Assembly (NCBI GenBank): GCA_021813555.1
Contig: JAKAKG010000155.1
Span: forward strand, 1 to 44,665
Direction: 5' to 3'
DNA length: 44,665 nucleotides
Origin: Acidobacteriota bacterium
GTDB lineage: Bacteria > Acidobacteriota > UBA4820 > DSQY01
Shown here: positions 41,088 through 44,665 of the stretch, piece after piece
How positions within the stretch are numbered: position 1 is the stretch's first letter
Layout of the letters: every line of letters begins with the position of its first letter
Made by a program: the position numbers and the translations under genes
The notes under the pieces: generated by a model
What the model was told of the DNA's origin: nothing
The model's database searches: none
Seen by the model: only the letters and a program-made list of their open reading frames with translations

Positions 41088-41840
41088 CTAGTGCGACTCC
41101 TCAGGGGGTTCCTTTCGCCTAGCCTTCACAAGTTCGAAATACATCCTTGTGTTATCTACTTTCTCTTGGGCTGATGGGGCAATCGGCCACCGGGCGAGAA
41201 ACCTAAGAAAGTCCTCTTCTCGAACGTGAAGCGGCCATGGGAGGGCATAGCTGGGGAGAACCTTGTGCTCGGCCAACGGCACGTCGTAACGAAGGAAAAA
41301 CTGCTCCTGGAAATCTAGGTCTGGTCCGTCAGTTTGATCCAGAAGACTGGTCGAGGTAGGAGTCGTACACACCCCGATCCACTTAGGCTTCTCATACCAT
41401 GCCTTGGCTTCCAGGAATGCGTCTCCCAGGACCATGACGTCGGAGTACCAATATGAGCCGTGGCCAAGCACGCCCCTGAAGGCTATGGGAAGGACAGGAT
41501 CCGAAATCCAATCGCTGGTGTTCCTGATGATCAGGTCAGCCAAGCGAATCAACGCACGCCTCGGATCGCACTGCAGCTCTACGGTCGAGAACAGAACGAC
41601 TGTGTCTTGAAAAAGCCTGGCCTTGAGTCCCAATGCCGGCGTATCGACCCCAATCTGCGCCATGAGTCCCTGGTGAAACTCGTCGGACCTACAAGATCCT
41701 TCCATATCCAGCAAGATCTTGGACCAGAAGTCCACAAATAGTCTCGGATTGCTCTCCCTAGTGGCTTTCCAGGCATTAGATGTGCCCATGCCATCCATCA
41801 GCGCGATCACGCCGCTCTGGACCAAACGAGCCTCATTCAC
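41088..41840 (-). CDS. class III nucleotidyl-cyclase-like protein (Pycsar-cyclase-like)
   Basis: About 250 residues. The pattern is that of stand-alone cyclase-fold proteins: first strand GVIALMDGMGTSNAW with metal-type D16; the hairpin LFQDTVVLFSTVE with D79; then PIAFRGVLGHGSYWYSDVMV LGDAFLEAKAWYEKPKWIGV (119-157), which resembles the RGxxxxGEFY...GPAxxEAxxWYE block of uncharacterised bacterial cyclase relatives; and FFLRYDVPLA, YALPWP near the C-terminus. Both metal Asp are kept, so activity is possible; product is unknown. GTG 41840 is the preferred start (GGGAGAG upstream); TTG 41879 is an alternative. The assignment rests on motif memory, not a search. Visibly lower G+C than the core genome supports transfer. 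Confidence 0.55.
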   Translation of the reverse strand: MNEARLVQSGVIALMDGMGTSNAWKATRESNPRLFVDFWSKILLDMEGSCRSDEFHQGLMAQIGVDTPALGLKARLFQDTVVLFSTVELQCDPRRALIRLADLIIRNTSDWISDPVLPIAFRGVLGHGSYWYSDVMVLGDAFLEAKAWYEKPKWIGVCTTPTSTSLLDQTDGPDLDFQEQFFLRYDVPLAEHKVLPSYALPWPLHVREEDFLRFLARWPIAPSAQEKVDNTRMYFELVKARRKEPPEESH

Positions 41841-41939
41841 TCTCTTCGCTCTCCCATTTGCTGCGGCACGATCTCGCAAGCTGGTCCATTGTCGGGAGTG
41901 ACATTCTGGCTGCGCCTCTTGATTCAGTGCTGATTCTCT

Positions 41940-44665
41940 CTAGCGTTCTGAACTCGGCCGGGGTTCAACGGCACCCGGTTCGTAGGTCAGCCCGAAAATC
42001 TTATCCTTGAGCCACCGGCGGAAGGACTCATTGTCGCTGAACTGCTTGAATAGTTCAGTCTGGTCGGAAAGCAGGTCCGTCATAACCCGCCCGAGGGCCT
42101 TGTCGTGCTCGATGCGGGCGTTCTGGCGGTCCGAGTTCGCCTTGGCGTTCTGGTAGGCTCGGTCCGCGGCCACCTTGGCGGGAATCTCCTCCGTGATGAC
42201 CTTACGGATCTTGTCAGCGTCCTTCCATTGGATGTTCCCGAAGTGGTCGTTGAACTCCCGCAAAATGTTGCTCAGGCGGTCCAGCTCTGGCTCTGGTCTG
42301 TGGCCGCCCTCGCCGATGGGGACGGGGCCAATCTCCCCGTCTTGGTCAACCAGGGCAATGGACAGAGCGGCCTTGACCTCGACCCGATAGCTATCCATGT
42401 CGATAGTCTTCAGGATGCCCTTCGCCAAGTCGCCGTCATCGGGTGACGGCAGCTTGGGAATGAGGAAGTGGAGGAACAGAGACAGCTTCTCCCAGGAAGC
42501 ATTGGTGAAGGGCAGGATGGAGGCGAGGAACCCGTAAGTTCTCTCGAAGGATTTTGCCCTCCCCTTGAATTCCACCTGCCCGTCCACATCCAGCGCATGG
42601 GAGTAGACGGCAGCGCACGAGTCGAGGATGGGGTCGAGCTTCTCACGCGCAGCGCCGGTCAGGTAGAGGGCGACGAACTGCTCCACCTGGTCCCAGGCAT
42701 AAACCTGTGCTCCGTCCAGGTCCGCCTTCAGGTTGTGCAGCTTGTTGGGATCGGTCTCCTCACCGAGGACAGTTGTGCGGTAGAAGGGCTCGAAGGCCCT
42801 TTGGATCGTATCGGCATCATTCACGAAATCGAGGATGAATGTGTCGCGCTTTCGGGGATGGGCGCGGTTGAGCCGGGATAGGGTCTGGACCGCCTTCACC
42901 CCCGACAGGACCTTGTCGACATACATCGTGTGCAGGAGGGGCTCGTCATAGCCCGTTTGAAACTTGTCCGCCACGATCAGGAACCGGTAGGGATCCTCCT
43001 GGATGCGGTCGGGGATCTCGGAGCTCGGGAACCCATTGAGGGACGCCTCGGTCACCTGAACCCCGCCCCATTCATGCTCACCGGAGAAAGCAACGATGGC
43101 CTTGTAGGGGCTCTTGCGCTCCTCCAGATAAGCCACAACTGCATGGTAGTACCGGATGGCCTTCTCGATGCCACCCGTGACCACCATGGCCCTCGCCTGC
43201 CCGCCCAACTTCTGTCTGGCGATCACCTGCTCGTGGAAATGGTCCACCATGATCTCGGCCTTGAGCCGAATAGCGTGGTCGTGGGACTCGACGAAACGGC
43301 GGAGCTTTTTCTGAGCCTTCTTCGTGTCGAACTGGGGGTCGTCCCCCACGGTCTTGATAAGGCGGTAATAGCTCGCCACCGGCGTGTAGCTGCGAAGCAC
43401 ATCGAGGATGAACCCTTCCTCGATGGCCTGCTTCATGGTGTAGCTGTGGAAGGGGCGGTGCTTCACCTTGTCGCCGACCTGGCAAGGGTCGCCGAAGAGC
43501 TCCAAGGTCTTGTTCTTTGGGGTGGCTGTGAAAGCAAAGTAGCTCGCGTTTGAGAGCATCTTCCGGGACTCCATCAGGCGGTTGATGGTGTCCTCCACGT
43601 CCTCCTCTTCCTCGGCTCCGCCATGGGTAGCCAGGGCGATGTTCATTTGCGCTGCCGCGCGCCCCCCCTGGCTGGAGTGCGCCTCGTCGATGACGATGGC
43701 GAAGGCTCTGCCCCTATGCTCGTTGCCGATCTCGTCGAGGACATACGGAAACTTTTGCACCGTCGTGATGATGATCTTCTTGCCCGACCGGATGAAATCC
43801 CGGAGCTGGCCTGAGCCCTCCGTGACGGCCCCCACCACGGCGCTTACCTGGGCGAACTGCTTGATAGTGTCTCGGATCTGCTTGTCGAGGACCTTGCGGT
43901 CCGTGACGACGATGATGGAGTCGAAGGTCTCCTTCCCGGCAGCCTTTAGCCCTACGAGCTGGTGGACAAGCCAGGCGATGGAGTTGCTCTTACCGCTCCC
44001 GGCGGAGTGCTGGATGAGATACCGGTGCCCCGCACCTCTCTGGCCGGCGTCCGCCAACAGCGCCCTCACAACCCCGAGTTGGTGGTAGCGGGGGAAGATC
44101 TGGTCCTTCTTTCTTCGCCCGGTCCTTTCGTCCCTGCGTTCAACAAGTTGGGCGTAGTTCTCCAAAATATCGGTCAGGCCACGAGGGGTGAGGACTTCTT
44201 TCCAGAGGTAATCGGTCTTGAGGCCGTCGGGATTGGGTGGATTGCCCGCGCCGTCGTTGTCGCCCTTGTTGAAGGGGAGAAACCAGGAATCTTTCCCCTG
44301 AAGGCGCGTGCACATCCAGACTTCCTGGTCGTCCACGGCGAAGTGTACGGCGCAGCGGCCGAACTGAAAGAGCAGCTCCCGCGGATCGCGGTCCCGTTTG
44401 TACTGCGTGATGGCATCGTCCACGCGCTGTTTGGTCAGGAGATTCTTGAGCTCGAAGGTGGCTACGGGCAGGCCGTTGATGAAGAGGGCCATGTCCAGGG
44501 CAAGCTGGGTCTCGTCTTTGCTGTACCTGAGTTGGCGGGTCACGCTGAAGAGGTTTGCCCGGAATAGCTCCTCAGCCCTCTTGTTGCCTGGCGTGGGCGT
44601 CCCGTAAAACAGGGTCACCGAGGCGGGCCCGTGTTGGATGCCCTTCCTCAGAACGCGGATGATCC
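41940..44665 (-). CDS. hsdR: type I restriction endonuclease subunit R, HsdR (5' end off right edge)
   Basis: At least 908 residues visible; the frame stays open to the window end. The nuclease domain has Asp/Glu-Leu-Lys chemistry: DMALFINGLPVATFELKN. The translocase motor has Walker A IQHSAGSGKSNSIAWLVHQL, motif II IVIDEAHSSQGG, motif III FTATPKNKTLELFG, and VADKFQTGYDEPLLHTMYVD with LSRLNRAHPRKRDTFILDFV. The C-terminal helical region would bind the methylase core. It cuts DNA far from the recognition site in complex with HsdM and HsdS, neither of which lies in the window; they are probably upstream. The frame reads RKGIQHGPASVTLFYG before the GTG at 44618, showing that this GTG is internal. 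Confidence 0.95.
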   Translation of the reverse strand, partial: IIRVLRKGIQHGPASVTLFYGTPTPGNKRAEELFRANLFSVTRQLRYSKDETQLALDMALFINGLPVATFELKNLLTKQRVDDAITQYKRDRDPRELLFQFGRCAVHFAVDDQEVWMCTRLQGKDSWFLPFNKGDNDGAGNPPNPDGLKTDYLWKEVLTPRGLTDILENYAQLVERRDERTGRRKKDQIFPRYHQLGVVRALLADAGQRGAGHRYLIQHSAGSGKSNSIAWLVHQLVGLKAAGKETFDSIIVVTDRKVLDKQIRDTIKQFAQVSAVVGAVTEGSGQLRDFIRSGKKIIITTVQKFPYVLDEIGNEHRGRAFAIVIDEAHSSQGGRAAAQMNIALATHGGAEEEEDVEDTINRLMESRKMLSNASYFAFTATPKNKTLELFGDPCQVGDKVKHRPFHSYTMKQAIEEGFILDVLRSYTPVASYYRLIKTVGDDPQFDTKKAQKKLRRFVESHDHAIRLKAEIMVDHFHEQVIARQKLGGQARAMVVTGGIEKAIRYYHAVVAYLEERKSPYKAIVAFSGEHEWGGVQVTEASLNGFPSSEIPDRIQEDPYRFLIVADKFQTGYDEPLLHTMYVDKVLSGVKAVQTLSRLNRAHPRKRDTFILDFVNDADTIQRAFEPFYRTTVLGEETDPNKLHNLKADLDGAQVYAWDQVEQFVALYLTGAAREKLDPILDSCAAVYSHALDVDGQVEFKGRAKSFERTYGFLASILPFTNASWEKLSLFLHFLIPKLPSPDDGDLAKGILKTIDMDSYRVEVKAALSIALVDQDGEIGPVPIGEGGHRPEPELDRLSNILREFNDHFGNIQWKDADKIRKVITEEIPAKVAADRAYQNAKANSDRQNARIEHDKALGRVMTDLLSDQTELFKQFSDNESFRRWLKDKIFGLTYEPGAVEPRPSSER

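Larger units (their letters stand above)
35207..44665. mobile_element. integrative mobilisable island at tRNA-Ser(CGA), left part
   Basis: From the tRNA 3' end rightward: integrase, relaxase, MobC, candidate oriT, DUF3631 helicase, phased array, then cargo (phospholipase-C-like, cyclase-like, hsdR). All its genes are on the minus strand. Mobility genes without a transfer apparatus indicate a mobilisable rather than self-transmissible element. The right end is outside the window, so its size is unknown. Confidence 0.85.

Noticed and set aside
44400-44618. GTG at 44618 as the start of a short HsdR
   Set aside because: The reading frame continues upstream with family-like sequence to the window edge, so the gene is cut by the window rather than truncated.
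37000-44665. Second copy of the tRNA-Ser 3' end as the distal island att site
   Set aside because: I found no direct repeat of the T-arm/acceptor sequence to the right; the end must lie outside the window.

Overview
The window is one contiguous piece of a G+C-rich bacterial chromosome. About four fifths of it (1-35206) is core genome. The last 9.5 kb (35214 to the right edge) is an integrated mobile island. The likely source is a Gram-negative, menaquinone-using bacterium, most plausibly an Acidobacteriota relative. The evidence is an unusual EF-Tu switch I region that I recall from acidobacterial EF-Tus, a UbiX plus UbiA/MqnP pair of the futalosine type, a Kdo-kinase-like LPS enzyme, and dispersed degenerate microrepeats at gene junctions. 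This placement is an inference, not a proof.

Layout. 1-1796: aspS (5' part only) and hisS, translationally coupled on the minus strand. 2007-2945: an orphan HigA antitoxin, then a RelE/ParE-YefM toxin-antitoxin pair bracketed by near-perfect inverted repeats that look like halves of integron attC sites. 3226-4656: aroA with an in-frame, repeat-derived insertion of about 55 residues. 4691-5213: a BrnT/BrnA toxin-antitoxin pair. 5252-6579: an ECF sigma factor, its zinc-finger anti-sigma factor and smpB. 6723-8263, plus strand: ubiX and mqnP-like ubiA. 8306-10532: a CoA-disulfide-reductase-type flavoprotein divergent from a Kdo-kinase-like gene. 10577-14099: rarA, a secreted TPR protein and mtaB, joined by 4-nt GTGA overlaps.

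14134-33643 holds the complete fused str-S10-spc-alpha supercluster on the minus strand. In transcription order it is rpsL, rpsG, fusA, tuf, rpsJ, rplC, rplD, rplW, rplB, rpsS, rplV, rpsC, rplP, rpmC, rpsQ, rplN, rplX, rplE, rpsN, rpsH, rplF, rplR, rpsE, rpmD, rplO, secY, adk, map, infA, rpmJ, rpsM, rpsK, rpsD, rpoA, rplQ. A good sigma70-type promoter (TTGACA, 17 bp, TAGCCT) precedes rpsL. tadA (plus) and a small membrane-anchored TPR protein (minus) lie between this promoter and a tRNA-Ser(CGA) gene.

The island begins 7 bp beyond the tRNA 3' end. It carries a tyrosine integrase, a MOBP-type relaxase, MobC, a multi-hairpin region that closely resembles the ColE1-type bom/oriT, and a DUF3631-type P-loop helicase. 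Upstream of the helicase start is a 10-bp-phased GCACTCCCGG-like array next to an AT-rich patch, a candidate iteron origin. Cargo follows: a zinc-dependent phospholipase C family protein, a class III nucleotidyl-cyclase-like protein, and the 3' part of a type I restriction HsdR. The other island end lies outside the window.

The most interesting possibility is the two-gene cyclase-like plus phospholipase-C-like cassette (40070-41840) next to hsdR. Its logic, a nucleotide-signal producer with a membrane-lipid-cleaving effector, resembles CBASS and Pycsar antiphage systems, but I do not recognise this pairing as a described system.
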